From positions 20,708,001 to 20,772,000 of the forward strand of contig OZ017803.1 of assembly GCA_963969395.1 (NCBI GenBank): 64,000 bases of DNA. Reading direction: 5' to 3'. Shown one piece after another: positions 9,787-21,992 of this stretch; within the stretch, counting starts at the first letter, position 1, and each line of letters starts with the position of its first letter. Under the pieces are notes generated by a model, which saw only the letters and a list, made by a program, of their open reading frames with translations, searched no databases and had not been told where the DNA came from. The stretch comes from Pseudoscleropodium purum. Its lineage: Eukaryota > Streptophyta > Bryopsida > Hypnales > Brachytheciaceae. Position numbers and translations under genes: made by a program.

Positions 9787-12700
9787 AACATTCTTCAAGT
9801 TTTGGGGAACACTTGTTAATTTCCAACCCTACCAAATTCTTTTCCGTTTTACTTCCTTTGTTTTCAAAACAAAATGCAACTGCTTTTTTTCCAATTCCAC
9901 CGGCTAACTTTGAACTAGCCGCCGGTTTATCCCGGCCATTGCGGTCCTTCACGTCCTCGAGGAGAGAGATGCAGCTTGAACGCTGCTTCGCAAAATAATT
10001 TGCTCGCAATCGACGCAGAGATCACGCCTTGGGACTCAGCACTACTTTCACCGACAGTAGATCATCACTGCAAAATAAAAAATTAGTAATAATTATCCAG
10101 AACATTTTACGAAAATCGCGGGATGCAACAAATGGTTTAGAGCTCCAAATTTCCAAGCGGCTTAGGGTTTAAGGTTTCGCGGCCAAATTCTTCGATCGAT
10201 TTGAAGCTTGCGGGATCGTTGTATTCTGCGTAATTTGTACTCCTTACCAGAATCGCAATACTCGAAAGTAGTCGGAGTGTGAAATTTCAACAAAGTTGTG
10301 CAGAGCTTGGTTCTCTTAAACCAATCCTTGACGAATGGATCTATGTTCGGGAATGGTTTACTGTACTCCTCGCAACATCGACTGCCTTCGCGAGGTTCAA
10401 TTCTGCACTAACGAGACGCAGAAAGCACGGAAGCAGGAAAATTGGGTTTCGCCGATAATTTATTCAGTGTTCTTACTGTTTCTGTCAGTAGCTGGATTAG
10501 GTTGTGTAAATAAGAGAATGTGGCAATGTTACGATTGATTGTGTAAAGACGTGTCGCTGGTAGTGGAGATGGAAAACAGCAAACACTGAAGATCTAACGT
10601 TCCATGGCTCAACATACACCTCCCATCTCATCCTCTGAGACGTTGAACGCTTCTTCTCCTTTGCCCTGCACCTGGCCACGGACAAGTACTGTACGCAATT
10701 GTCAACATATAACGACGCCACCAGGTCAGACGCACTCCAGCAACTATTTTATTCAATCGGTCACAAGATTTCTTCCAAGGCCGTCGATGACTCTGGGGGA
10801 CCGTCATGGGGTTATCCGGGGATCATTCCATTTCACTGATTACGCCATTGATAATTGAGTCCCTATTCCCAGAAGCACTCTCTCCGCGACACCCGAGGCA
10901 GAGCAACATGTTTGAATGGTCACAGCTCTCCGCACACTGGACTTCGAGATTTGGTATGAACTTCACTTTTCAATTCATCTCTTGCAGCAGCAAAATTAAC
11001 CTATCTTTGAAATGCAAACCTATCTTCTTGCGTCGTGCTGGTGCTTATCCAGAGCAACATGAAAACTATTGACTCCTCCGAGGACCAAATCGTTCAAAAT
11101 CTACGCCAAGCCTGCCCCTGTTCCTGAACACACGATTTTTTCTAAAGTACTCCGTAATAAAATAATCACACGTAGTCAAATACTGAGGGTAGGTGAACGG
11201 AAGTCGTAATACAGGTGCGTCAGAGAAGCACTAAAGTTAAGCCGGGATAGATTTATTGTAAGGGCACGCGATGAGTGCTGGCGTGCATCACGAGTTGGAC
11301 GTTGTTTCGACGCTCCCAACAATTAGCGCTTAAATCCAACCACGTGGTGCGCGGCGGTGGGAGAACCGCGTCGCTAGAATCTGGAGTGGGGACGGAAAAC
11401 GACGATTGAATCTCGCGCAGGGGGAAGGTAGAATCTCTGTAGAGGGATATCCAGATTCCGTAGGCCCCAGGGTCGGAACAGTGCATTGAATCAGGGCGTC
11501 TTGCAGATATACCTGTCAGTCACATGATACCGATATTCAACTATCGGTCAGTTGCGGACAGAGCTCCGACTCGAAGTTTCACCTGTCTCGAGATTCCAGG
11601 AAGTGTTTGAATCTAGTGCAGGCAGAGCTGTTTTCATTGTCTTTGAGGTCGAACCTGCCTACCGTTCTGTCTTTCGTGTAATTCAAAGCCGGAGGAGTCG
11701 GGCCGTCCTCATTTACGCGCTGTTACGAAAGGGGGTTTGCTTTTCTTCGTGACTGCTTGTTAAGTAGGTCTATTTATGGTGCTGCACCCCACCAGAGGAA
11801 GTTTTGGGATCGCTCTGTTGTCGGCAGAGATCAGCCTGCAGCTTCTGGTTTGAGGTTAGATTGCTCTAGTCCCTGCTATTTTGTTGTCAAACCAGGCCGA
11901 TCTTGTCCTCCAGAGCTCGTGAACAGATGCAAATCTTGGGTGCGTTGGAGTAAACGGTTATCTTGGTAAGCTTGATGAATTTTGCGGAGTAGAGTGCTTG
12001 TTGCCACATGAATTGGTATGCAAGAGAATCCGTTTGAGCTCTTCTATAGAATGCTGATCTGACATTGGTGTCTGCATTGAGCTCGTTTTACTTCTGTTCA
12101 ATCTCGTTAAAGATTGTTCGTACCCGAAAGACGGGCAGGATCCCGAGACTTCGAGAGCCAGGCTGTCTTTGCATTTAAGGGATCTTGTAAATCTTGTTCT
12201 AATGATTTGATTCTGCTGCTAATTGAGCACCCCAACCAAGATGAAAGAGCCATCTCCTGTTTCGGAGTCTTTCTTCGTGCTTTGCCTTGTACTGAAAGTG
12301 TACTAGCTTTCTCAGAGAGTAGTGTTTTCCTTGTCGGCCTCGCCATGACCATTTTCAACAGAGTTTTCAACCGTATGTGGTCTCTTGTTCCCTTGGTACA
12401 GATGCGTCGGAGTAGGATAGAGACTCGGTCAAGGAGAGTGTGCACGCTTCCCTATGTGACCTTGACCTAGACTCAAACTTACATTAATTGGGGTGTCTTG
12501 CTTTACTTGATTTTACCGTGAGAGCAAACTTGACTCAATTAGTTGTGAGGTCCTTGACTGTAGCGCTCCGCGTAGTTGAGCTTATTCCCTGTCGGCACTC
12601 ACCTTACATCAGAATCTCGTTGTGTCTTTCCTTACCTTACTCAATTCCTAGCGGAGGATAAGCAGCTGTATATCTTACTTTCATTCTAACAGCTCCTTAG

Positions 12701-12900
12701 ATGCCGTTGTGGGCACCACTTTCGTCACTTCTGCCTGCAATCTGAGATCTGCACGGTGTTGTTGACAGGAAAATATGAGTACATTGGAAAGGTTTTGAGG
12801 AATTTGTTTTGATAGACAGAAGGAGTTTTTGAAGAAAGTTTTGGAGGCAGGCTATTGCTGGAAGCTAAAGGGGCTTTTTTCGATCAAGAGGTTGCACATA
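9787..12900 (+). promoter_or_regulatory. Upstream region and probable 5' leader of gene 1
   Basis: GC content rises sharply at about 9890 and stays high into gene 1. A telo-box-like TTAGGGTTT lies near 10162-10170. A plausible leader intron runs from a GTAAGC donor at 11966 to a TTGACAG acceptor ending at 12768. Several short open frames occur on both strands (for example minus 9776-10009, 77 codons), but none resembles a known protein. I see no confident gene here; an unannotated non-coding RNA or a small unknown gene cannot be excluded. Confidence 0.45.
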
Positions 12901-15771
12901 ATGTTTCGTATGGAGTTTCAGACTCTGGACGCTGTCACTGAGGATGAAGACGAGTTGTCCAGATCTTATAGAAATGACGTGGGACGTGGGAAGGGCGTGT
13001 ACGAGAAGTGCAGGCACAGGACGTTGGAAAGCAAGGGCAGCCCTGCAGGAGTGTATGAAGGCCGTGTGGGGAACCATGGGAAAATGCAACGGATTGCGAG
13101 TTCCAACGAGGTTCTGCACAGCGGAGCACACCTTCCTAAAGTACTAACTCGCAGTTTGAGCGCGGCTGCAGCCTCAGTGCCAAAGAATTGGGTTGAAATT
13201 GATTTGATAGACTTTGGATCCCCGAAAGAGCAAGCTCCTGTCGATCAGGACGTCCTGAGGGAACTGGTGAAACCGTTTGCAGAATCGGTAAATCTAACCC
13301 ACCAGCCTGGCGGGAAGAGCCTTCACACCGATGTGTTTGTCACATTCCTTGATTATCAGCCTGACCAGCGAGACTTGCTGTCAGGTAGTGTTGATTTTGG
13401 ATCGTTTCGTGATGATAGCTTCCCTGTGAGGTCGAACTCCATGCGTAGCTCGAGCAGTATGTCCTGGAGCGATTCGTCGGACGCAGAGGGCAATAGTAAC
13501 TATCATGGGGACAGAGTACATATTAAGGACGAGGATAAAGGGAGCCCTGCAGCAAGGGCTTACAATCGAGCTTTCAACAAGCTCTTGCACAAGAAGAACA
13601 AGCCTGCCGCATCCGATTCCGTAAGCACCACAACTTCCTTTTCCAGTTTGGCATTATCCTAGTACTGCTTGTCATTAAAAACTAATAAACAGTAACTCTT
13701 ATGTAACACAGTTATCTCAGCACTGGGCTTTTAACTTTGCTTTCTGACAGAAAGTCGCCAAGCCATGGGAGGAGCCATTGCTGGCTGGACACGAACAATC
13801 GAAGCTAGAACGTAAGTTGCAGAAAGAGGCCAAGTTAGAAGCCAAAAGGCAAGCTAAGCAGGCCAAGAGGGATGCGGAAAACCAGAAGCGTGAGGTATTG
13901 ATCATCCTTGTCCTCGTTTAAAATCTTTTGCTTGCGATTCATACATGTTTCCGCTAGTGACAGACCTCTTAGAATTGATGTGATTTTTGCAGCTTCTTGA
14001 CCTAGCGAACCCTATTCCTGAATCGGCACTGAGAAATCAGAAGGAGCAGTATAACGTGCGCAAAGGAAGTAAGAAATCATACTTTTTGAACTTTTCTAGA
14101 AAAGCATTTGTTGCTTGCACACTTTAGATGTCGAATCTGTGCCACTCGTGGTCGTTTGAAAGTGCTTGGAGTGCCATTTTACGTTCATTCAGATTTGCTC
14201 ATGGAGTATCCTAAACGTGTTGCTTGGTGGTTGTTGACTGATCGTTGTGGGAGCAGTACACAAGCTGTTCCAAATATCTGGGGGTGTAAGTATCCTGAAC
14301 CTCTGAATCAATTTTTTTAAGATGGTGTGTCTTCGCATGCATCAAACAAACAACTTTTCCATTTAGGTCATAGTCCCTATCGTTCAAGTCTTGATTTTCG
14401 CTGGGAATTTCTGCAGCTGACACAGAAGCTTGTTGAATGGGTTGACTTGTTGAATCAATTTTCAGCATCTCCCGAACTAATCACACGAGGTCTCCAATTA
14501 CTTTGCTATAAAGGAATTCTACGGTTCCAAACCCGATCAAACCTGATTTTCAACTTTTTGTCTCGTGCAGATCCATTCAACTTTACAATCTCCAAAGGAA
14601 GGAGATTCAAAATGTGAGCAGCACGTGTCTTTTCTTGAGTAATAAACTTCAATTTGACAAAACTTTTGCCGCATTTAATTACCTATTCTAAAATCCTACA
14701 GCCATTAGTAACTGTTATCTTAGTCGTACTTGGATTTGAAATGCATGTCCAACTATTTTATGAGTGAGTCCGGCTTCATCTTTGCATGACATTGAGATCA
14801 GAGGGTATTTTTTTGATGCAGTGAGTTTGCCTAGAGGCGGCATGTTTGAAACATGCATGAGTCCTTCCGCTACGGATGTCGCACTATCCCATATCAGATC
14901 AGGTCCTCGTCCAGCAACAAGGAGAGATATCCACTTCGAAACTGTCGAATCGAATGTGAGCAAGTCTTGACTAACTATTCTATTTACAGCCTCAATGTAA
15001 TGCTGCTTTGGGGCTTCTGGGAATGGAGTTCCAGATTAATTGCGACTCTCCTACTGACTTTCATTTGCATTATGTACAGCAACGGGATGTAGAGGCATGG
15101 ACAGTGGAAGAGTACTTGGCAAAGAACGCCAGGATTCCCGAGGGCAGTTCGAAAGTAAGTATTCATAGCAACAGACACTTGTGATAAACGATGCCCGGAA
15201 TCGTTAACTTTCATCTTCGTGTCCTCAAACAATGTCTGGTATTGATGAATCTAATGCCTAGTTCATCCTTCCGTGTTAGGATTGGAGACACCGGTGACCC
15301 TCATCACCAAAGACCCCTGGACCCAACCCTACATCTTAGATTTACAAATTTTTTAATTTGTTGAGATAATTTCAGTGTCACACAAATGCTGTTAAACTTA
15401 ATGTTAGCGTAATCTTTTTGTCCCTGGCATTAGCTTGTTATCATATTGGCAACTAACGTTGAAGTCTACATTGACTTTGACATCAATTGAACACTACCTG
15501 CTTCTTAATTAATCGATTTCATGCTCTATTGGATAAAATTAAATTTGCCGTGAATAACTTGAATGTGTGAATTTAACGCAGTTGGGATCTTTGAGATGCA
15601 TACCGATAATCCCCCCATTCCTCAAAGGTTTAAGGTGGTAACACTTTGGCATTGCCTGCATGATTTCTTCAGGAGGACGACGAGGAATTTGGAGGAATCG
15701 AGGGGAACCAGCTGCTCAACCGGTACTTCGACGATGATGTCACAGACAATCTTGACAGTGACAGCGACTGA
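12901..15771 (+). CDS. Uncharacterised 469-aa protein with basic coiled-coil and acidic C-terminus (gene 1)
   Basis: I do not recognise the family. Exons: 12901-13620, 13751-13894, 13993-14068, 14257-14285, 14571-14613, 14822-14955, 14990-15154, 15673-15771. All introns are GT-AG and reading phase closes at each junction. The first ATG of the long exon is 12901; another Met follows at 12910. Residues 1-90 are polar. NWVEIDLIDFGSPKE lies near residue 95. A Ser-rich stretch (SMRSSSSMSWSDSSDAEG) lies near 180-200. Exon 2 (residues 241-288) is a Lys/Ala/Glu-rich predicted coiled coil (KLERKLQKEAKLEAKRQAK). Exon 4 is only 29 nt. The C-terminus is strongly acidic (EDDEEFGGIEG and ending NLDSDSD). 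No signal peptide or membrane segment is seen. The basic-then-acidic pattern would suit a scaffold or nucleic-acid-associated protein, but that is only a guess. The 14069-14256 intron contains alternative splice-site-like AGs, so exon 4 is the least certain exon. Confidence 0.78.
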
Positions 15772-16895
15772 GGATCCATTTACAAGCAGAGACACCTGTT
15801 GTGTTGGCACATTCTGTCCACCAACTGAAGGTTATTGATCGACCCATGCCGTAGTAAGTAACCTATGATCGATTGAATAGGCTGACGGCGCGGAGTTCGC
15901 TGTACCAATTCATACAAACCTGGAGATGGAGGAGTCCTGGCAGTGATCGCTACAACAAAGATCGAGCCGAGTGCACCCCTCCTCTGATCAGTGTAGCATA
16001 GTTTCTTCATATCTCGCCTCTGTTTAGTCAGATAAGCTTTCGCCCTCTAAGCTTAAGTTGTAAAATTCCAGAACGCTTCAGTGGCAACAGCATCTGTTAT
16101 GTCTTTTTTGAACCTACTGTCTTTTGCAAGTTGGGAAATTCATCAATATTATATCGGAAGATAACTCGTTGAAGGTCAATATATGAAGCTAAGAAAAGGA
16201 CTGACCAAGTCTGTTGAAATCAATTTTTTTTTTTATCATTAAGTATAATTTCAAATTTCAGGTAGTGTTTTTCCTTCAACTTCATTTGAGTAAGTCAATT
16301 TAATAATTAAGAGAGTACATTTTGTCATGCATTGTATACTAATTGCACATTTTGGGCTGGGGGATTCAAAATTGAATACACATTCATTTGGATTTGCAAG
16401 GTTGCAACTAGTGTAATGCAATATATTGCACTTTATCTATCAAGCAATTCAGTCGATGCTTGATGAATTCATCATCAACTTCAAACGTCAATATTTCTTA
16501 TTATGTATTTCGATATTTGAATTGTATTCCTAATCCAATTTTAACAATGGGTTAAATTGGTATAGAAATTTGTCAAAGGGATAAAATTGGTTTAGAATTG
16601 TGAAATCAATGGACTTTAGAGTTGGACTTGAAAGATGTACTCCTTCCATCATGAATTATATGTTGCATTTGGGTGGTGTTTTTGTCCAAAATTAGTTACT
16701 GTGTCCATAACCTCATAGCATATTGAACAATGTGTGCAACTCAAGGGTGGTGAGTAGGTAATTCTTCAACACATTCTAAGAGATTTTTTTCCCATATGTA
16801 GCAAATGCAAATTTCTTTGTCTAGGGATTGAAATGATGAAAATACTATTTCTTTAACTCCAAACCTTTAAATGTAAAAAAATGAGAGTGTTTTTT
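15772..16895. other. 3' flank of gene 1 and AT-rich intergenic DNA
   Basis: The first few hundred bases are of mixed composition and probably contain the 3' UTR of gene 1. From about 16200 the sequence becomes AT-rich. No coding-like frame is seen. Confidence 0.5.
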
Positions 16896-17545
16896 TTAAT
16901 CCCTAAAGTTCTATAACTATGTTTTGACCAAAAACGCTCAAAAACTGCCATTTTAATACAAGTAACAAAAAAATATTTTAACTTTTTTTGACACATAATA
17001 CTACAAGATCTTGTAGTATGATAACTTGAGAACATGTGGTAAAATTTTCAAAAAAATTTACTACATGGATTGTAAGATATAAGCATTCAAATTCGTTGAA
17101 ATCATTTTGTTGGCCCTGCTGCAAAAATAGGGTAGTTGCACTTCATAAGCTTACTTTTTTATTAAAAAAAAAAGTCCAAATGGTGGTGCTTCTTTTAATT
17201 ATTTTTCCTAGACAAGTTTTCCACATGCTTGAAAATTTTCAAATCATTTGGAATTGTACAACATATAGGAAAAAAATAGTAAATAGACAATAGTAGAGAA
17301 TGAATCAAAATACTAAATTGTTAAGAATTAAATTATGGAATTGAAAAATGTTAATTCCCATTGTTGGAATGTTGTAATAAACAATCTCCATCCTATGATT
17401 TTATTTATTTTTCTAAAAATTGAAAATTGAGTAAGATAAAGGACTTCAAAGTTTATATTGGAGTCGAAAATCTACAATTGCCTGCAAATAAAAAAATCCT
17501 TGTAACTTTTGATTCATTGATCAAAATGGAATGATTCAAAGATTT
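16896..17545 (-). mobile_element. TTAA-type element, truncated inverted copy of 47663-48594
   Basis: It begins TTAATCCCTAAAGTTC, the inverted counterpart of the right end of the element at 47663-48594. The similarity continues through blocks such as CATGCTTGAAAATTTTCAAA (about 17225) and the region around 17460-17540. Similarity fades at about 17545, so the far end is missing. There is no coding capacity. Confidence 0.65.
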
Positions 17546-17833
17546 TGTTTATTTTTTTAAACTTGCAATTGACAAAAGAAAATATCTATCAAAGTAAGAT
17601 ACCCTAAAGTGCTTCTAGTCTTCGGTTTGGCTCTAGTATAAACCAACCTTTGGTTTGTCCATAAGATTGTTAGTTATAACCACGCAATAGTCCTTCTCCA
17701 TGTTGGGTAGGTATTACACTTTGTGTATTACACCTTATAAGATGCTAGGAAGGACTTAGGATCAACTTATATGTGAGCCCCATGGGCAAGCTTTGTGCTA
17801 ATTCAAGCAGTTTGACAAAATAAGCTTCACTAA

Positions 17834-18335
17834 TTGTCTTGTTGGGAGTGGACAAGCGGGAAAGGAGGAGTTGAAGTTTCACTAATATTGGTAAACAACT
17901 CCATTGGTGGAGATGAGTCAATCTTGAAAGAATCTACTACATGTGGATTTCCTATTATATCCCTCCCTATCCATCGGGTCCTCATGAAAGTGTAACAATT
18001 ATTTTCACCTGTAGCACTTCCTATAAAGTTTTCCCGATGACTAGTACATGTAAAGGCCTCCAACCATATGACATCAATGGCACCAATGGGCCAAAAAAAA
18101 CACCAGTCTAAGACAAGAAGTGAAAACGCCAATTGTCTTACTGGAAAAAAAAAAAGATTTCCATATTTCACCAAAATCGATGAACAATTCTATTGGTGAA
18201 AATTGATCTATCTTGAAGGGAATCAATACGTGTGCTATTCTTACTCGATTTCTCCCCATCCATCCTGTAGGTCTAAGTGTCAGTGCAACTACCCATTTGG
18301 ATACTGTAACTACTTCCTTTGCAAACTTGACCCAC
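17834..18335. repeat. Two diverged tandem copies of a ~300-bp unit
   Basis: 17834-18055 and 18132-18335 share the same series of blocks: AATTGTCTT, then ACAA(C/T)TC(C/T)ATTGGTG, ATCTTGAA, then (C/T)CCATCC-type and AGTG(T/C)AAC stretches, offset by about 298 bp. On the minus strand both can be read as short related peptides (FKID...ELF...). They may be remnants of a duplicated coding exon, but no family is recognised and stops interrupt both. Confidence 0.5.
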
Positions 18336-20774
18336 CAATCTTACTTGGCAAGAGGCCCTAAAAAGGACCCTTGTCAATTTCTTCCAGGATTGGGGTTGGC
18401 TGAGGAGCCGTCGAAGACCGTTTTCAAGGATGCAAAAGGGACCTCGGCCTCATTATAATTATATTGGGAAACAATGTTCTGAATGACTGTACCTGAGGGG
18501 CTAAAGTACAGGACACGACACCAATATGTGGATATGCAAGGACGCCTTTTATTTGTCCAATAATCTTTCTGTAGAAAACAGGTATATTAGGTATCCTTTT
18601 TATATTATTTTTTATTTTTTATTTTTAGGTGTTCTTTTTGACAAACTTTTCCGAGTAGATGTGGTAACCAGTCAGTGACGCTATTTTATTTCTATTTGTT
18701 GGCAACTTGCCACTTTGTCATACTAAAGTTAATGCAGAATATACTGCATCTTGGATATGGTTGGGGACCCACGTGGCGTTCTGTGGCACTAAACACCTTC
18801 AGGGCCACAAGGGCCTGTACACCGTGGGATGAAGCGGCAGCGGTCTAGATTGAGTGTGGCTCTTGGGGAGACAAATTTTAGAGAAGTTAAAAAAAGTTAA
18901 AAAAAGTTAAAAAAAGTTAAAAAAATTAAGAGAGAGGTGCCTTTGATGAACAGATATTGCTCTCAATTGTTTTTCCTCTCATGGACATGTCATCATCAAA
19001 GTGTTCCCTTTCATATGACGAATATCAAATTTAATGGGCAATCCGAAACTTGTCACAAATTGGAAATAGGGGTTGCCACACCTTCTCTCAGAAAAAGACA
19101 CTTAGCACACAAAAACTTTTACATGCCCATTCTTCCACCACCTCTAACTTAAAGGAATACAAAAAATCTACTCAACACATGTATCCACCTTTGCAATTCA
19201 AGGAGAGAGAGTCGGTGCCTCTAAAGTTTGAGAATGGGGAAAAGAAGGTGTGACAACCCCTAATGTTATAATCGAATGAAATATCATTGTTTGTAATTGT
19301 AAATTTGTACTAATCGAATGCAACATCATTGTTTATAGTTGTAAATTCATACTAGAAAATTTCAAGTTTAGATTTGCTAGGCACGTTATTTTGTATAATC
19401 AATGCATTATGCAAGTCAATTTGTGTGATCGGACGTCATCTAAATTTTTTGTTCATCCAAATTTTCTGCATTTTTGGAAGGGCAATTTATGCTAGGCAAT
19501 ATCCTACAGAGGAGAAAATTACATAGAAAATGTTTTGACAAGGAGGGCTCTATCCTCCTTATCGACACATTTTTTGCACATTTCTTTCTTTTGCAGGTAG
19601 TATATCTTATATTGAAAATTTCAATCCAAAGGTAGCAATATTGTGTATACACTTCTATGTATAGAAAGACTCTTGTAAATTTAACTCTTTTAAAGGCTAG
19701 GCTTCAAATTTCAAACTATAGATGAATGCAAACACATCCAAGCACACATAAATGGGTTTTTTTCATTGTGATTGATTTTTTTTAAAGATTCTTTTGTTAG
19801 TTCTTTAGCATTTGTATACTGTAGATTCTGAAGACTTCACTTTGAAAATATTCTATGATTCTTCATAGAGTACTAGTAGGTCTAGCCTAAAAAAATAACT
19901 TTTTCAATTCAACCCCCTTATTCAAAAACGGCTTGAATAAAAATCTAAAATCTAAATCTTTAAAAATCACTATATATAGAACTTAATATTTTTAATTCCA
20001 AAGAAAAAAATTATTGTGAAAATCACAAACATGCAATCTACAATTGGTTTTAGAGGGAAATTTCTACTTTAGCTTTAGATTTCATTGAAAAATATTGATA
20101 TGATAAATTGGTACATCTAAATGTATGGATATGATCAATAGAAAATATTTTACAACTATTGTTTGGGAGCCATTATTAAATTATTATTCTAAATTGCATT
20201 TTATAATACATCTTCACAATTTTGAAAAATTGGACTATCTACTAGTCCTTAAAGGATTAAAGGATTAAGTGCATACAAGGTCTCCAATTGAAGCCCAAAA
20301 TGGAGTTGATTTTGAAAAGACAATTCTTATTACCCCAAAGCTCTATCTTTCGGAGTCCTATAATCTCCCATTCCATTACAAGAATTTTGAAGCCAAGGGA
20401 TGGCTGCACTCTTGTAGTGCAATTTTGGAAGAAAATAATAATAATAATAATTTCTTTTTTTTGAAATTTGGAATCTAACATGGCACTATTGATGCTGTGT
20501 CAGGGCCACATTAAATTGACTACTTTTTAAATGGTTTTTTTTAATTCAAAAAAATTATCTTAAAAAATTATTATTTTTGTTGTTTTTGCACTGTTGGGGC
20601 CCCAAAAAATTTTAAAAAAATCGCAACCCTTCCTTGGCCTCAAAATTCCTATAATGCTATATTTAAATTTCTTCCATGAGATTACAAGACCTCAAAGGAA
20701 ATCTAATTCAAGTCGTTTTGTAATTTTTTGACACTTGGATAATATTTGGCGAATTTCTAAGGTTGATTTCAAAC
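18336..20774. other. AT-rich intergenic DNA
   Basis: No gene is seen. It contains a short tandem array of GTTAAAAAAA (18884-18926, about four units) and an AAT microsatellite at about 20434-20453. Small open frames are not coding-like. Confidence 0.5.
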
Positions 20775-21415
20775 TTAATCCCTAAATGCCCAAGGCTCCA
20801 AATGTTGGTGTTGACAATACTTAAAAGTTATATAAAATATAGCCAAGTTATTATTTTTAGTAGTTTATATTATTGAAAAATTCTTTTTGAAGTATATTTC
20901 TAGCATCAAAAATCCGATTTTGAAAATGAATGATTATAATTTTTCTATTCAAAATTTTGTGCAATGGTGTCCATTGCAAATCTTGATTTTCTAGTGTCAA
21001 GGGCTATTGGAAATGAGCCTCAAATACACTAAATCTTGGAGAAAAAATCACATTAAGAATTCATTTAAAAAATTGAAGAGTAGATATTGAAAAGCTGTAA
21101 ATTGATTGGGGTTATGCAGGTTATGTCCTTTAGTTTCATATTTTTTAGTGACTAGTTTTTTAGATTTGACATATGGAAAGAAGATTGAAAGACTTCGAAT
21201 CAATTTCATAGTTTTAACACCTTCACAATCAAACATTACAATCTTTTACTCTATAGGTGATATTTTTTTTTCATATGCTATCTCTACTATGCCTACTTTG
21301 AATTTAGTTAGAATTCCAAAAATTGATAAAACTTACAAAAATGTTGACTTTTGGTTCAATTTTGAGGAAATTCTAAGAAACTCAAAAAAGACTTTGGGCA
21401 CATTGGAAGAGATTA
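20775..21415 (-). mobile_element. TTAA-type non-autonomous element, copy C (inverted)
   Basis: This is a reverse-complement match over its whole length to the element at 29311-29965. It starts TTAATCCCTAAATGCCC. Internal landmarks include TCTAGTGTCAAGGGCT and CAATCAAACATTACAATC, which correspond to the same features inverted. The far end (GGGCACATTGGAAGAGATTA) is eroded. No transposase is present. Confidence 0.75.
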
Positions 21416-21767
21416 CGGGCCTTTAAAAGAATGTTTCACTCTTGTTCTTGTTGCAAGGATCAGTAGTTATGCAGTTAGATTATTTAATAATAATAATAAT
21501 TTAAATTAAAAATTAAAGAGTATTAATATCTAACGTGGCAAGGGCTTGGCCATATTAGCACATAGGTTTCTGATTGTTTACAATGTTCACTTAGTTAAGA
21601 ACTTGCAATCTTCTAGAGGCGGAGAGGCCTACAATCTCTTCTTATGTTTAGGGATTAAAGGACCTAAAGGTTTGACTAGAGTGCCTTTAAACATATACCT
21701 TCAAAGAACAAAATACTTTCATTCCATTGGTTGTCTTAAACAATTCTTCATCTTCCATGCAATGCTC

Positions 21768-21992
21768 TTAACCTCTTAACTCAATGATTTTTCGATTTTT
21801 TGCACATTTTGGCTTATTTCTTTTTACAAAATATCATTTATTGCAATTTCAAGACATTGATCATTAAAGAAGGTTTTCTCTTGAAGATTCAAGTTTTAGA
21901 TTGGATGAATGAAAAATTTACTAAGCTATATAACACCTTCGAGCACTCTATTCATTGTCCAAAATATGGATGTCGGAGCGCTTGAGGGTTAA
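21768..21992. mobile_element. Short TTAA-flanked MITE (225 bp)
   Basis: It is flanked by TTAA at 21768-21771 and 21989-21992. The right end (TCCAAAATATGGATG, then GGAGCGCTTGAGGG-TTAA) closely resembles, in inverse orientation, the left end of the 221-bp element at 56123-56343 and the right end at 42682. The left terminus is only weakly similar. Confidence 0.5.

Noticed and set aside
9776..10009. 77-codon minus-strand frame in a GC-rich island with a telo-box nearby
   Set aside because: The composition is gene-like, but there is no family match and no continuation into further exons was found. Kept only as part of the leader-region note.
12107..12470. Overlapping open frames of 112 (minus) and 118 (plus) codons
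   Set aside because: They lie in the probable leader intron of gene 1, are mutually antisense and have no recognisable motif.
14128..14256. Alternative exon after 14127 in gene 1
   Set aside because: It joins in frame for only nine codons after the exon-3 junction before a stop. Using 14257-14285 closes phase with both neighbours.
18884..18926. GTTAAAAAAA repeats as a possible CRISPR-like or regulatory array
   Set aside because: There are no spacers; it is a simple 10-bp tandem repeat in plant intergenic DNA.
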